From the NCBI GenBank assembly GCA_031216915.1, contig CM062292.1:206233262-206297261 (forward strand): a DNA stretch of 64,000 nucleotides, given 5' to 3'. Shown here piece after piece: positions 23,739 to 34,307 of the stretch. Position numbers and translations under genes: made by a program. Within the stretch, counting starts at the first letter, position 1; every line of letters starts with the position of its first letter. The notes under the pieces are model-generated. The model saw only the letters and a list, made by a program, of their open reading frames with translations. It did no database searches and was not told where the DNA came from. This stretch comes from Pictodentalium vernedei (taxonomy: Eukaryota > Mollusca > Scaphopoda > Dentaliida > Dentaliidae).

Positions 23739-25664
23739 TATTATAAATCAGATTATTACCATAATATTTTGCTGGAAAATAAAAATAACCTTAAAAAGTC
23801 GTGGGAAATCCTACGTAAAGCAATTAATAAATCAGACCGAAAAACTGATTCATCCGATACTTTTTTTGATGGTGATACCCTTGTAACGGATCCCAAAACC
23901 ATTGCCGATAAATTCAATACATTCTTCGCAAACATTGGAAAATCAGTAGGTGAACACGTGTCCGATACGAACATCCATTTTTCACACTATATGAAGCAAA
24001 GTAACGGAAACTCATTATTTCTGACTCCAACGAATACCCAGGAAGTTATTAATAACATTTCTAAGTTGTCCTCGAAACCAACAAGGGATCAGGGCGAACT
24101 GTCCACGAAACTCCTTAAAGCAGTCGCTTATGAAGTTGCCAGTCCATTAACACACATCATTAATACTTCATTTTCATCTGGCCACGTGCCATTCAAAATG
24201 AAAATAGCCAAAGTCATACCAATCTTCAAGTGTGGTGATCCTCAAATCTTTAACAACTATCGCCCTATCAGTATCCTACCCACGTTCTCAAAAGTACTTG
24301 AGAAATTAATGTACAAAAGACTAGTGGAGTTTATTGATAAAAGTAATATCTTATACAAGTACCAGTTTGGCTTCAGAACAAAGCATTCGACTGTCCACCC
24401 CATATTGCATTTACTGAACAGCGTGGTAACTGAAAATGATAAACCAACAAAGAACTGCACCCTTTCTATATTCTTAGACTTCTCGAAAGCATTCGACAGC
24501 ATTGACCACTCAATTTTACTCCAGAAACTTGAATACTATGGTATTAGAGGCATAACCCACCAGTGGTTTCAAAATTATTTAACCGACCGAAGCCAATTTA
24601 TCTCGTTCTCTAATATTGTTTCAGAAACTTTAACCATAAACACCGGTGTACCTCAAGGGTCTATCCTTGGTCCTATTCTATTTTTGCTCTACATTAACGA
24701 TATTAGCAACTCCACTGTGCTGAATCTACTTTCCTTTGCCGATGATACAACGGCATATAGATCAGGCAACAACCTTGACATACTTACAGACAGTGTAAAT
24801 TCCGAATTAGACAAAATAAATCACTGGTGTTCTGCCAACAAATTAGCCCTCAACCCCACTAAAACTAAATATATGCTTCTTCACCCACAAAATGATTTAT
24901 ATAGGGTTAACAACGTTGAATTATCTCTGAATAATACAAATATTGAGGCCGTTGGGAACGAACAAGATCAGGCCGCTCTAAAGTTCCTCGGTGTGTATAT
25001 AGATGAAAATATGAAATTTAAACACCATGTTTCTGCAGTATGTTCAAGAATGGCAAGTGCAATTTTTGCCCTAAATAGGGCAAAGAAATTTCTCCCCGCA
25101 AAGGCAATGAAAACTTTGTACTTTTCATTGATCCACTGCCATCTCATATATGGTATTCAGGTTTGGGGTCATTCGACCTACACCAACAGAATCTTCAAGC
25201 TGCAAAAAAGAGCCGTCCGAATCATAACTCGGAAGGCATATAACTCGCACACAGACCCTCTTTTCAGAGATTGTGGCATTCTGAAATTTAAAGATCTCTA
25301 CAGCCTTCACGTCTCCCTCTTTATGCATGACTGGATGAACAAAAAACTTCCTACGTCATTCGACAACACCTTTCAGATCTACAGAAACCCTTCGGGGATG
25401 AATACAAGGCAGACTGGTAAAATAGAAACACACAAACCAAGAACTCAATTTTCTGCAGAATTGCCGTTCCACTCCTTCCCAAGAATTTGGAATAGTATAG
25501 ACCCTCTAACTCAGCAATATAGTAGACCCAAGTTCAAAAAATCATTAACGCATAAAATTGTAAGTACGTATTCCAGCCCAAACTTCAAGTGCGACAACCC
25601 AGCCTGTCCCGATTGTATCAGCCATCAAAACTCTCTGGTATCTCATCCTCCTCCCAGCACATGA
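23721..25664 (+). CDS. LINE reverse transcriptase, intact frame, lacks endonuclease
   Basis: This is a 647-residue open frame. The first nine residues come from the host LINE, and element sequence starts at 23748. Motif A is FLDFSKAFDSIDH (Asp253), motif B GVPQGSILGP (309-318), and the catalytic SFADDTTAY has Asp341/Asp342. The upstream motif NYRPISILPTFSKVLEKL is also present. The C-terminus carries the Cys set FKCDNPACPDCI (about 625-636). It would copy LINE RNA at a nicked target, but it has no endonuclease and its start codon belongs to unrelated flanking sequence, so expression as a working protein is unlikely. No internal stop suggests recent insertion. It belongs to the CR1/L2/Jockey group by motif style; the exact clade is not determined. 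Confidence 0.9.
   Translation: MPRVLFYYKSDYYHNILLENKNNLKKSWEILRKAINKSDRKTDSSDTFFDGDTLVTDPKTIADKFNTFFANIGKSVGEHVSDTNIHFSHYMKQSNGNSLFLTPTNTQEVINNISKLSSKPTRDQGELSTKLLKAVAYEVASPLTHIINTSFSSGHVPFKMKIAKVIPIFKCGDPQIFNNYRPISILPTFSKVLEKLMYKRLVEFIDKSNILYKYQFGFRTKHSTVHPILHLLNSVVTENDKPTKNCTLSIFLDFSKAFDSIDHSILLQKLEYYGIRGITHQWFQNYLTDRSQFISFSNIVSETLTINTGVPQGSILGPILFLLYINDISNSTVLNLLSFADDTTAYRSGNNLDILTDSVNSELDKINHWCSANKLALNPTKTKYMLLHPQNDLYRVNNVELSLNNTNIEAVGNEQDQAALKFLGVYIDENMKFKHHVSAVCSRMASAIFALNRAKKFLPAKAMKTLYFSLIHCHLIYGIQVWGHSTYTNRIFKLQKRAVRIITRKAYNSHTDPLFRDCGILKFKDLYSLHVSLFMHDWMNKKLPTSFDNTFQIYRNPSGMNTRQTGKIETHKPRTQFSAELPFHSFPRIWNSIDPLTQQYSRPKFKKSLTHKIVSTYSSPNFKCDNPACPDCISHQNSLVSHPPPST
23739..23747. repeat. 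Target-site duplication, left copy (TATTATAAA)
   Basis: TATTATAAA at 23739-23747 is repeated at 25973-25981, exactly flanking the plus-strand LINE. Removing the insert and one copy rejoins the minus-strand LINE coding sequence. Confidence 0.8.
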
Positions 25665-25759
25665 CCTATTGATCCCATCTAGCCGCATGATTCAAAAACA
25701 AACTATTAAATATTCCTGTCTTTGAAAAGAACGTTTGTTACACTGATGCCAAACCGTGT

Positions 25760-25840
<81 letters not shown>

Positions 25841-25972
25841 TTTGTGGGAATGGCAGGAAGACAGCCTTTTAGGCTATGCTATTTCCATGCTGTGTACTAG
25901 GTTATGTTCTTATAGATTGTAATGTTATGTTGTTAATGTACTAGTATACTGCAGAATAAAGTTATATTATTA
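23748..25972 (+). mobile_element. Young 5'-truncated LINE nested in the old LINE
   Basis: Bounded by the 9-bp duplication TATTATAAA. It holds an intact RT frame, a 3' UTR with a (TA)n run (about 25761-25821) and a T-run (to 25841), and ends in AATAAAGTTATATTATTATAT. The 5' end is truncated between endonuclease and RT, as usual for LINE insertions. It belongs to the same group as the element it interrupts but is far better preserved. Confidence 0.85.
25761..25841. repeat. (TA)n followed by T-run in LINE 3' UTR
   Basis: About 60 bases of TA dinucleotides run into about 20 T residues, inside the 3' UTR of the nested LINE. Frames translating it as alternating I and Y are meaningless. Confidence 0.95.
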
Positions 25973-25981
25973 TATTATAAA
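25973..25981. repeat. Target-site duplication, right copy (TATTATAAA)
   Basis: Matches 23739-23747 exactly; see the nested LINE. Confidence 0.8.
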
Positions 25982-25984
25982 GAT

Positions 25985-26905
25985 TACAGTATTTTTTATA
26001 GTGATCTACCTTGGCAGGTGTGGGGGATTTCAGTTTTTTAACGTAAAGATGCCGCTTGTTTAGAGAAGATTGAATTAATCCCGAAGTCATCCAGGGCTCT
26101 CGTTTGGCGTATCTTTTGGGAATTACGGTCAGCCTTAAAGGGAAGGCTTTATTAAAACATCTAGCGAAATGTAAAAGGAATGCCTCATATGCCTTATTTG
26201 GACAGTCCCAACCGAATACATCTCCAAAGTCACAGTCGTGTAAGAGTTTTTGAATGATCGTTTGAAGCTTTGTAAATTTTGTTTTTCGTGCTTGTGTGAG
26301 TTTTCAAGGAAGAAAGTAGCAAAATGATCACTTATGTCCGTGATTAATATACCGGCTGAATAATCATTGATATTGTTACCAAATATATGATCTAATAATG
26401 TCGCCGATGTGTCCGTGATTCTTGTCGGTTTTGTGATGACGGGCATAAAGCCGGAACTAAACATTAGGTCCACATATTGGTTTGTTTTGTTGTGGCTCCC
26501 AAAATTTAAAAGGTTAATAATGAGGTCTCCCATAGCATATACGCTCCTGTTTTCTTGGCTTAGTTTTTCAGTAAGATTCAATAGTGTGGATAAAAACAGG
26601 ACAAGGTCTGCTGTGGGTGCGGTGTTCGGTCGATAGATAATCCCGATTATGTTTCTGGTTTTAGAAGATGTTTCTATAAACAGACATTCAAATACATGTG
26701 GGATGAAGACTGACAAGTCTTCCCTAATTTGGAAGTGGACGTTACTTTTGACAAATAAGCCAACACTACCCCTACCATCATCATCGACAGGACGACACCG
26801 AGTCAATGAAGGGTGATAACTGTCGAGTTCATATGCAATGCTGTGATGAACAAAGAACGTTTCCGTTAGGCCAATAAAATCAAAAATGTTATCATTGTCC
26901 CGGGT
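25985..26905 (-). pseudogene. AP-type endonuclease part of the old LINE
   Basis: The minus strand reads NIFDFIGLTETFF, then RGSVGLFVKSNVHF, GIIYRPN, MGDLIINLLNF (degenerate GDFN motif), LLDHIFGNN and ISDHFATFF (SDH motif). These are the catalytic blocks of LINE endonucleases in order. A frame change near 26190 leads into PWMTSGLIQSSLNKRHLYVKK, the linker before the RT, which reaches the nested LINE at 25981. The N-terminal endonuclease block is displaced to 28745-29003 by an insertion. Confidence 0.8.
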
Positions 26906-28741
26906 GGGGGGGGGGGGGGGGGGAATTTGCAAAATCTGATGCTGGGGTGGGTGGGTGGTCAAGGAGCACAATTTTTTTTTTCCGATGCTTGCAAACTTTT
27001 ACCTCAGACACTTTTGGGCAAAATTGTATACCATAATCGGTGGAGTATCATCCAAGAACCAATAAAAATAGGCCGATGAAATCGTCAGATGTGTACCCAT
27101 ACGCGCAACTAGTAGAAAGCTGTATGACGGAGGGCCACCACGGATGCCGACATTATGTACACCATACATGGTATGGGTACATATAGAAATGGATCGAAGG
27201 AGTGTCTAATTTGATGGATAAAGGGTTAATATCTCCGGATCAAATTATCAGATTTACACAAAAAACACAGCACAGCACATCAGTAACCTGAATAAATATT
27301 TTAAGTAACATGACAATCGGATTGATATTTTTTGGAGTTATCTCATGCCAAAGGGATTGGAGGAATTTTCAATTTGAAGGATAAAGGGTTAATATCTCAG
27401 GATAAAATTATCAGATTTACACCAAAAAACTATACAGCTCGGCACATCAGTAACCTGAACACAAATATAAAATAACTTGACAATCCAAGCAATATTTTTC
27501 AAGTTATCGAATGCCAAAGAAACGGATACGGACGCCGGTCGGACAGATGGACAGACGGACGGACAAAGGATGGACGAACGACGGATGGCCACCCTGGATG
27601 CCGGCATTATGTGTACCATAAATAGTATGGGTACACATAAAAAGACACTCAAATTATCAGGGGGTACCTACCATGGGTTATATACTATTAAAAAACTGTT
27701 ATTGCGGCTGAGCTATAATTCGGCTAAAAGTGATACAATGTATGACATACTGAATAATGCAAGTTAAAATACATCACTAATTGCAGTTATCAAACACTGC
27801 ACACTGAGGATAAGTTATCTTGAGGGTGTTCCGTTTGATTAAATTTCTAATATGTTCACCCTGGTGAGATCGACTGGCTTAGATGAGGAGCAAAGGCAAT
27901 TATGTGAAGTGAGGAACAGTTACAGATTTCAGCTGCAGGAGCAATTCTGTGCAACGATGTATCCAGACCTATTACGAAAACACCAATGGCTCTTATTGCC
28001 ATTGTAGGAAGTGTGTAACACAAACACTACTAAACATTGAACCTGATTGAACTGCTAATTTATTTCAAACACATCTGAGAACACAGGTGTGAACAAAATC
28101 ATGTACCAGACCTTCTAGGGCTGAACTTAAAATAATTAATAAATCCCCTCCCCCAACCCAGCCATGCTGGTTCATGCATGTAGTCAAAAACATCAACAAT
28201 TTGTTTGATATTTTACAAAGCTCTCTGAACTCTGTCGAATACCATATATATTGTTGGTTTTTCTACAACATGTCAGAACACATGGAGAGATAACTATAGG
28301 TAAAAAGTTAATATGACATTCAAGAGTGTCGATGAATTACAATAGAACATGCCTTAAGAGACCGATGTCTTTGGAGACCATGTTTTATATGGACATACCT
28401 GGACATACCAGCTTTACTCAATATTTTATTTGTTATGGGAGACCATCTGCCTTAAGAGACCTGATAAAACGGATGTTCTTTCAAGACCTCTCCTACTGTA
28501 CAAGGTCAATCACTCAATATTGTATGATAAAATTGGTTATGGTGCAGTATGGTGGGAAGGATGATGCAGAAGCATGTATTTAGTGGGGTGGGTGGTTCAG
28601 ATAACCCCGGAAGAAAATTGGAAAACTGGAAAAAAAAATTACATGGAATGGGTGGTTGGGTCCTCTGACCGTTCAAAAACAAAATATCGGCATCGGTGTC
28701 TGCAATGTTTTTCCTACCCCCCCCCCCCCCCCCCCCCCCCC
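26905..28741. mobile_element. Insertion in the old LINE, flanked by G-run and C-run
   Basis: The block separates LLCDLQDN (minus strand, near 28745) from DNDNIFDFIG (near 26895), adjacent parts of one endonuclease. Its plus-strand left edge is a run of about 16 G and its right edge a run of more than 20 C, so the edges form inverted homopolymers. GGGGTGGGTGGGTGG near 26943 and GGGGTGGGTGG near 28583 lie inside both ends in direct order. A pearl-like repeat sits within it. The rest (27660-28580) shows nothing recognisable. Confidence 0.45.
27000..27650 (-). repeat. Pearl/HINE-like repeat 6, reverse orientation, two tail copies
   Basis: GGATAAAGGGTTAATATCTC recurs at 27216 and 27379 (about 163 bp apart). 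An (ACGG/ACAG)n stretch (27520-27590) precedes a hairpin: TGTGTACCATA faces TATGGGTACACA at about 27610-27640. A related hairpin with GCCGACATTATGTACACCAT lies at about 27148-27180. The order (repeat, ACRG microsatellite, hairpin) is the mirror of the other pearl-like elements, so it lies on the minus strand. Confidence 0.5.
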
Positions 28742-29221
28742 GATTGTCCTGTAAATCACAGAGCAAGTTTTTCAATTTGTCCCAGTTGGCATTTATGCTT
28801 CTACAATTTAGATTTAACAAGGCTGGTTTATTGTTATTTAATAACATGGGGTCTTTAAAACATTCTGTGGAAAAATAATCACAACTCAGGTTTTCAATCA
28901 GGAAGGGTGAGCTTGACAGATCGTCGGTATTGTTACTTACAGTATCGCTGTAGGTTGCGATGAAATCATACATAATAATTATCTTCACTCTGAACCTCGT
29001 CAAGGCTTACTGAGTTAGCCATGGTCTAATACATTAAAATGATTAGATTTGCAGTCTGCTGGATCTATGGGCTGAACTGTGTTTGATGACACATAGTTTG
29101 TAGTTGGAGAAAGGCGATTGAAGTTGTAACATTTTGGAATAAAAAAGGATCTGCTGTCGAGAATAGCTGAAATTGAGTTAGAAAACATTAAGAAAAGTAG
29201 GTAATAACAAACAACAAACAA
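28742..29221 (-). pseudogene. N-terminal part of old LINE ORF2
   Basis: PALLNLNCRSINANWDKL is a typical first endonuclease block (ILHLNCRSL type). Upstream lie MYDFIATYSDTVSNNTDD and a frame reading FNRLSPTTNYVSSN. It joins 26905 once the insertion is removed. Frames are broken by stops near 29004. Confidence 0.6.
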
Positions 29222-29260
29222 ATTTTCCTTCTAGAACTTTTCTAATTGTTATGAGGTAGT

Positions 29261-29882
29261 GGTTCACGCCATATCACAATGACCTTAAATCATTTAAAAA
29301 ACCTAAGATAGTTCGTTAAAGTTTTCAGCAGTATTCTGTTCACGCGTGTTTAATGGAGCTTGTCAGAAGAATGTCATGGCAGTTTCGTACAGCTTTTACA
29401 TGTTTCTGCACAGAGTACCAATTTATTCTAGATGATGTTTTAATCTTGCAAAGCGAAGAATAAATACGTCCAAATGCTCATGTCAACACAGTAAATACCA
29501 CAGGCCCCGTGGTATTAAAAAGGAATCGATCATACTTGTCTAAAAACTGTAGTTCATGGGGGAGTGGCGGAGGTTCACGCCATATTACAAAGACCTTAAA
29601 TCATTCAATTATCAATGATAGTTCGGAAAGGTTTACAGCAGTATTCTGTCCACGCGTGTTTAATGGAGCTTATCAAAAGGATTATAAGGCAGTTTTTTAC
29701 AGTTATTACATTTATCTGTACGGAGTAACAATTTATGCTAAATGATGTTTTGATCATGCAAAGCGAAGAATAATATGTCCAAATTCTCATGTCAACACAG
29801 TAAATACCAGTGCGTGACATATGGAGGCCACCGTGGTATTAAAACGGAATCGATCACACTTACTGCAAACTCAGTTCACGCA
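29261..29882. repeat. 311-bp tandem duplication
   Basis: GGTTCACGCC starts at 29261 and again at 29572. Shared landmarks include CACGCGTGTTTAATGGAGCT, ATGCAAAGCGAAGAATAA/TTGCAAAGCGAAGAATAA and CATGTCAACACAGTAAATAC. The copies differ by scattered substitutions. No ORF is conserved. It lies just upstream of the old LINE ORF2, so it could be tandem 5' promoter units, but that is a guess. Confidence 0.75.
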
Positions 29883-30164
29883 TGGATTGTTTATTGTTCA
29901 TATGGATTTTTATTCACAGACTAGTCGAGGATTCTTTACCTCTTTCCCCAATCCAAAATGGATATAAATTGTTCCAATACGTTTTGATTTATTGGCCGTT
30001 TTTTGGGGCCCTGCATGCACACAAAAAAGAGCGAGAAAATAAAATAAGGTGACATAAGAAGAAAGTTTTTCATTGTGAAACCGTAGATTATTGCATTTCA
30101 GTGTGATCCAGTAATAGAGGGAAGTCCTTGACAGTATCCACATTTCAACCACAGTTAATATTTA
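29883..30164. other. Unassigned interval
   Basis: AT-rich sequence between the 311-bp duplication and the compound minisatellite. I see no gene. Confidence 0.3.
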
Positions 30165-32895
30165 CTGTCAAGAACAGGATAGGGAATAGCTGAGATGGAA
30201 ACTTGAGACAACCCATTTCAAGGATATAGTACTTTCTTATTGTTTCTACAATGAATAACACTTCATTATTTATCCCACAACCACAGTTACAATTAAGGGC
30301 CTATATAAGTAATGAAATTTTGTTTATTTTGAAAATTCTCACCTCTGATATTCCTTCAATTCAAATTAAATATACACAAAATGTACATCAAAATGAAGGT
30401 TGGGAGGTATAGAACACGAAACACATGTGTAATCAACTCATAGAGTCGACTGTAGGCACCACTGGTTCCTGGAAGTCTGCTGCCGTATTCGCACCAGAAC
30501 TGATAATTTAATAATATTTCAAGAAAACAACTTGTGGCCAAATGTGCTTTACATATCCAAGAACAAAGCTAGGGGATAAAAATTCTTCAAAACACGGCGA
30601 CAGAGCTGCATTGGGGAAAATTCCAAAGCCTTTGCATTTGTTTACGTATGAGTATACTTTTGATTTCCGGTCGACGTCATCGGACTGAAAAAGCATGTAA
30701 AAACAACGCCGTCTAAAATCAAATAATGAAAAAGATCGCCTTCATACAGTATACTGTTATTAGATAGAGATTGCACAGTTGCCATATTCAACGCAAGGTA
30801 TCATGATACCTGTTGAAATTTCTTAGAATTACGATTTTGTTTTTCGATGGAAATTCGTGGTAACGAATGATTTGCGCATGTCTGTCGAGCATGGAAACCA
30901 TCTTCAATAAAAAATGCAGACAGTGTTGTCTTTTTCCAAAATGCAGTCCTAGACCTAGCGCTGTATTCGAAAGTGTTTTGAATGCCTAGCTTTGTTCTTG
31001 CAGTCCAGATGGTGACTGGAGGCCAAGCTATTTCAAAGAGAAATAACACTTCATTATTTGTCCCACAACCACATTTGCAATTAACGGTGGCTACAGTACA
31101 AATGATGAAGCATTCTTATTTACCTATTCTTCTTTACCTATTTCAAAGAAATAACACTTCATTATTTATCCTGCAACTACAGTTACAGTTAACTGTGGTT
31201 ATATGGCAAACAATATACTATTGTTATTGCTGTTGCAGCCAATACAGAGAATAGCTGAGGTGTTGACTGGGGGGGGGGGGGGGGGGGGTACCTAGTTTAA
31301 AGAAATAATATATATTATTATCTATCCCACAGCTACACTTACAATTAATGTTAAAGACAAAACAGGGAATAGCTAAGATGGTAGCAGGGTGCTACCCATT
31401 TCAAGGATACAGTACTTCCTTATTGTTTCTACAACTACAATTACGATTACATTTATAGCCTGGATAGAGAATAGTTGAGATGGCGACTGGGGGCCTATTC
31501 ACTTAAAAAAAAATAATAATAACACTTCATTATCTATCCCACAACCACAGTTACAATTAACTGTGGCTATAGGACGAACAATGAAGTATTATTATCACAA
31601 TTGCAGCCAATACAGAGAATAGCCGAGGTGTTGACTGGGAGTGGGGTGGGGTGGGGGGTTGGGTGGGGGGGGGGGCTACCTAGTTCAAACAAACAATACT
31701 TCATTATCTATCCCATAACCACAGTTACTTTTACTGTTAAAGACAGGACAGGAAGTAGCTGAGGGGGTAGCTGGGGACTACCCATTTCAAGGATATAATA
31801 CTTCCTTATTGTTTCTACAACTACAGTCACACACAATTATAGCCAGGACAGAGAACAGTCGTGATGGTGATTGGGGGCCTACCTATTTCAAAGGAATAAC
31901 CCTCACTATTTATCCCACAGCCACGGTTACAATTATCCGTGGCTATAGAATAAACAATAAAGAATTATTATTACAGTTGCAGCCAATACAGAGAATAGCT
32001 GAGGTGTTGACTGGGGGACTACCTAGCTAGAAAAAAAATACTTTTCTACTTGTCCCATAACTACACTTAACATTTACTGTTAAGGACAGGACAGGGAATA
32101 GCTGAGGTGATAGCTGGGGACTACCCATTTCAAGGATACAGTACTTCCTCATTGTTTCTACAACTACAGTTATAATTACATTTATAGCCGGGGCAGAGAA
32201 TAGTCCAGATGGTGACTGGATGCCAAGCTATTTCAAAGACATAACACTTCATTATTTGTCCCACAACCACAGGTACAATTAACTGTGGCTATAGGACAAA
32301 GAATGAAGAATTCTTATTACAGTTGCAGCCAATACAGAGAATAGCTGAGGTGTTGGCAGTGGGACTACCTAGCTAAAGGAAATAATACTGCTCTACTTGT
32401 CCCATAACTACAGTTAATTTCTACTGTTAAGGACAGGACAGGGAATAGCTGAGATGGTAGCTGGGGACTACAGGACATGACAGGGAATAGCTTAGATGGT
32501 AGCTGGGGACTGCAGGACATGACAGGGAACAGCTGAGATGCTAGCTGGATACTATCCATATCAAGGATAAAGTACTTCCTTATTGTTTCTACAACTATAG
32601 TTACAATTATAGCCAGGATAGAGAATAGTTGAGATGGTGACTGGGACCTATCTCATTATCTATTCCACAACCGAAGTTACAAGTGACTGTGGTTATAGGA
32701 CAGACAGTGAATTATTATTATTACAGTTGCAACCAATGCAGAGAATAGATGAGGTGTTGACTGGGGCTACCTGGATCAAAGAAATAACACTTCACTATCC
32801 ATCCCACAACCACAGTTACAATCACTGTTAAAGGCAGGGTAGGGCAAGGAATAGCTGAGGTGGTAGCTGGGGACTACCCATTTCAAAGATAGTGG
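30165..32895. repeat. Compound minisatellite, 355-395-bp units of three subunits
   Basis: The marker TTGCAGCCAATACAGAGAATAGC recurs at 31235, 31603, 31979 and 32335, and as GCAACC at 32729. Each period contains three related blocks of about 120 bp. One has the palindrome CCACAGTTACAATTAACTGTGG. One has GTTAAAGACAGGACAGGGAATAGC. One has CTTCCTTATTGTTTCTACAACTAC. An outlying first copy at 30165-30305 is separated from the main array (from about 31015) by 700 bases of unrelated sequence. Several G-runs interrupt it. Confidence 0.85.
30306..31014 (-). other. Non-repetitive block inside the minisatellite, no confident gene
   Basis: Two short minus-strand frames (30508-30696 and 30356-30541) look more protein-like than their surroundings. 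The second reads CEYGSRLPGTSGAYSRLYEL and faintly resembles the GxRxPxxGxAY segment of SLC7-type cationic amino-acid transporters. Without splice sites or a longer match I do not call it a gene; it may be a pseudo-exon. Confidence 0.15.
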
Positions 32896-33006
32896 CTGAA
32901 ATCAGTTATTATCTAGGAAGGTAATCCCAATTATTCAGATTTTCAAGTGTGTAATGCTGGGTAGAATGCTACTTCAGTTTTTCACAATACCTTCTGTATG
33001 CATTAT

Positions 33007-33160
33007 ATTAAGTGGACTGGGGAATTGTAGAAGTGTGCGATGGGGGTGGGGTGGGGGGGGGGGGGCTTAAGTCTTCTGTGTCTATTAAGTGGACTGGGGA
33101 ATTGTAGAAGTGTGCGATGGGGGGGGGGGGGGGGGGCTTAAGTCTTCTGTGTCCTCTGTT
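33007..33160. repeat. 77-bp tandem duplication with G-runs
   Basis: ATTAAGTGGACTGGGGAATT starts at 33007 and again at 33084, each followed by GTAGAAGTGTGCGATGGGG, a G-run and GCTTAAGTCTTCTGTGTC. The copies are nearly identical outside the G-runs. Confidence 0.9.
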
Positions 33161-33456
33161 TATTTTTGTGGGATCTTGGGGCCTGTTAAGTTTGAGGTAT
33201 TAAGCATTAATTAGGTGTTGGCTACATCTCATTTATAAAATAGAAATAATGGCCGGATTCTACACATTCTACCACTGTACAAACAGCTGGTGCTGTTTTG
33301 ATCCTCAGCTAATGCTGTTGTTTTCACTGTACAAATATTATTCATTATCCATACCCGTTGTTTTAGCACTGATAATACGGTACGAACATTATTCATTATA
33401 TTCTGTCCAGTCTGCTGATACTGATATTTTCACTTCAAGAACGACACTTATACCGC

Positions 33457-33830
33457 TTACCCTGATTCTTCTTTTGTAGCCTTGTCTTTTCTTAGCTTAA
33501 AAGCGACACCGGCGAGCCTCCCCCTCTCTTTTTTCAAGCTAGGTGGAAGATCAGTTCTAACAGTTTTACTCGTGCCTTTCAAATTAATAGATGCTTTAAG
33601 TATTGGTTGTTTATCCCTGTCACTCCCTAGTCTGGCAATTATGGCTCTAGGCGGTGGTGGTAGATTTCTATCCAGTGATCTCACTGCTGGTAGTCTATGT
33701 ATATTGACTACCCTGCTCACAACTCTGGATGCTTCCGAGTCACCCAATTTGAGCTCAGAATTTAAGAAACCCTCTGCTACCTCTTCGTCTCCCTGACTTT
33801 CCGGTACACCATAAAACAAAAGATTATGTT
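33457..33830 (-). pseudogene. L1-type ORF1 fragment (RRM and C-terminal domain)
   Basis: The minus strand reads HNLLFYGVPESQGDEEVAEG, VVNIHRLPAV, PRAIIARLGSDRDKQPILKA and DLPPSLKKERGRLAGVAFKL. The order LLFYGVPE, HRL, PR-IIARF, DLPP-KKERG is that of LINE ORF1 proteins of the transposase_22/RRM type, which bind the element's RNA. The fragment is open for 120 residues but lacks the coiled coil and the stop context of a full protein. At its upstream edge (33830) the sequence turns into TTAACTGTGGTTATAGGGC, the phrase of the neighbouring minisatellite, so it is inserted in or recombined with that array. Confidence 0.65.
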
Positions 33831-34105
33831 AACTGTGGTTATAGGGCGGACAGTGAACTACCCTGAGGGTAGCATCACTAAGTTTATCCTCTGTGAACCT
33901 CAATCTGAATCGGGGTCTTAAAACTAAACAGAAAGAGGTACCCGGAGGATATATTGGCCCACTGTATGGGATAGCATCATCAAATTCACCCTCTGGGGAC
34001 CTCATTCTGCAAATGTCAGACTGCTTATTTTCAGGCCTGTACCTTTCGAGTACAGTTACACTTAAATTCGAATTTTGTGTAACTATGTCATGTTTTGCTT
34101 TTCAG
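33831..34105. other. Unassigned; possible intron side of the exon at 34106
   Basis: It starts with a remnant of the minisatellite phrase, followed by unassigned sequence and ending in a pyrimidine-rich TTTTGCTTTTCAG acceptor. Confidence 0.3.
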
Positions 34106-34307
34106 TGACTATGATGCATACCCTGTTGTTGACCACCAGCTCAGCGACATCGATCCCAATATCCACAGTCTTGCACAGCAAGCCATTAATGCTTTCAACG
34201 CAAGTGGTTCTGACTACCACTGTCCGATGCATCGCACTTCTAAACTTCATTTACGTGTTCCCATCACTGTGCCGACATTGAGTGTTCTTCCTGACTTCCT
34301 CGTTCGG
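34106..34307 (+). CDS. Candidate internal exon of an unidentified host gene
   Basis: A 202-base block is bounded by a strong acceptor (TTTTGCTTTTCAG before 34106) and a consensus donor (CGG followed by GTGAGTAAA at 34308). The frame that starts with one leftover base and then GAC is open over all 67 codons and ends in phase 0. The other two frames either stop before the donor or look unlike protein. It reads DYDAYPVVDHQLSDIDPNIH, then NASGSDYHCPMHRTS and ends LSVLPDFLVR. I do not recognise the family; the AQQAINAFNAS segment faintly recalls cystatin-like helices, without support. It does not match the retroelement types seen elsewhere in the window. No other exon of the same phase is identifiable nearby. 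Confidence 0.45.

Larger units (their letters stand above)
21085..29221 (-). mobile_element. Old minus-strand LINE (CR1/L2 group), interrupted twice
   Basis: The 3' end lies at about 21085-21120, where the minus strand reads AATAAAAGTTTCATTTCATT, a poly(A)-like signal and a short tandem tail. RT sequence covers 21843-23738 and endonuclease sequence 26000-26900, with the first endonuclease block and N-terminal part at 28745-29221. Two insertions split it: a plus-strand LINE at 23748-25972 and a 1.8-kb block at about 26905-28741. Joined across these gaps, the coding order is continuous. Many frameshifts mark it as old. Confidence 0.8.

Noticed and set aside
30356..30696. SLC7-type transporter exon on the minus strand
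   Set aside because: The resemblance is limited to about 20 residues, the acceptor is weak and the frame is short.
33482..33796. 104-codon plus-strand frame
   Set aside because: Antisense shadow of the L1-type ORF1 fragment, which shows the recognised motifs.
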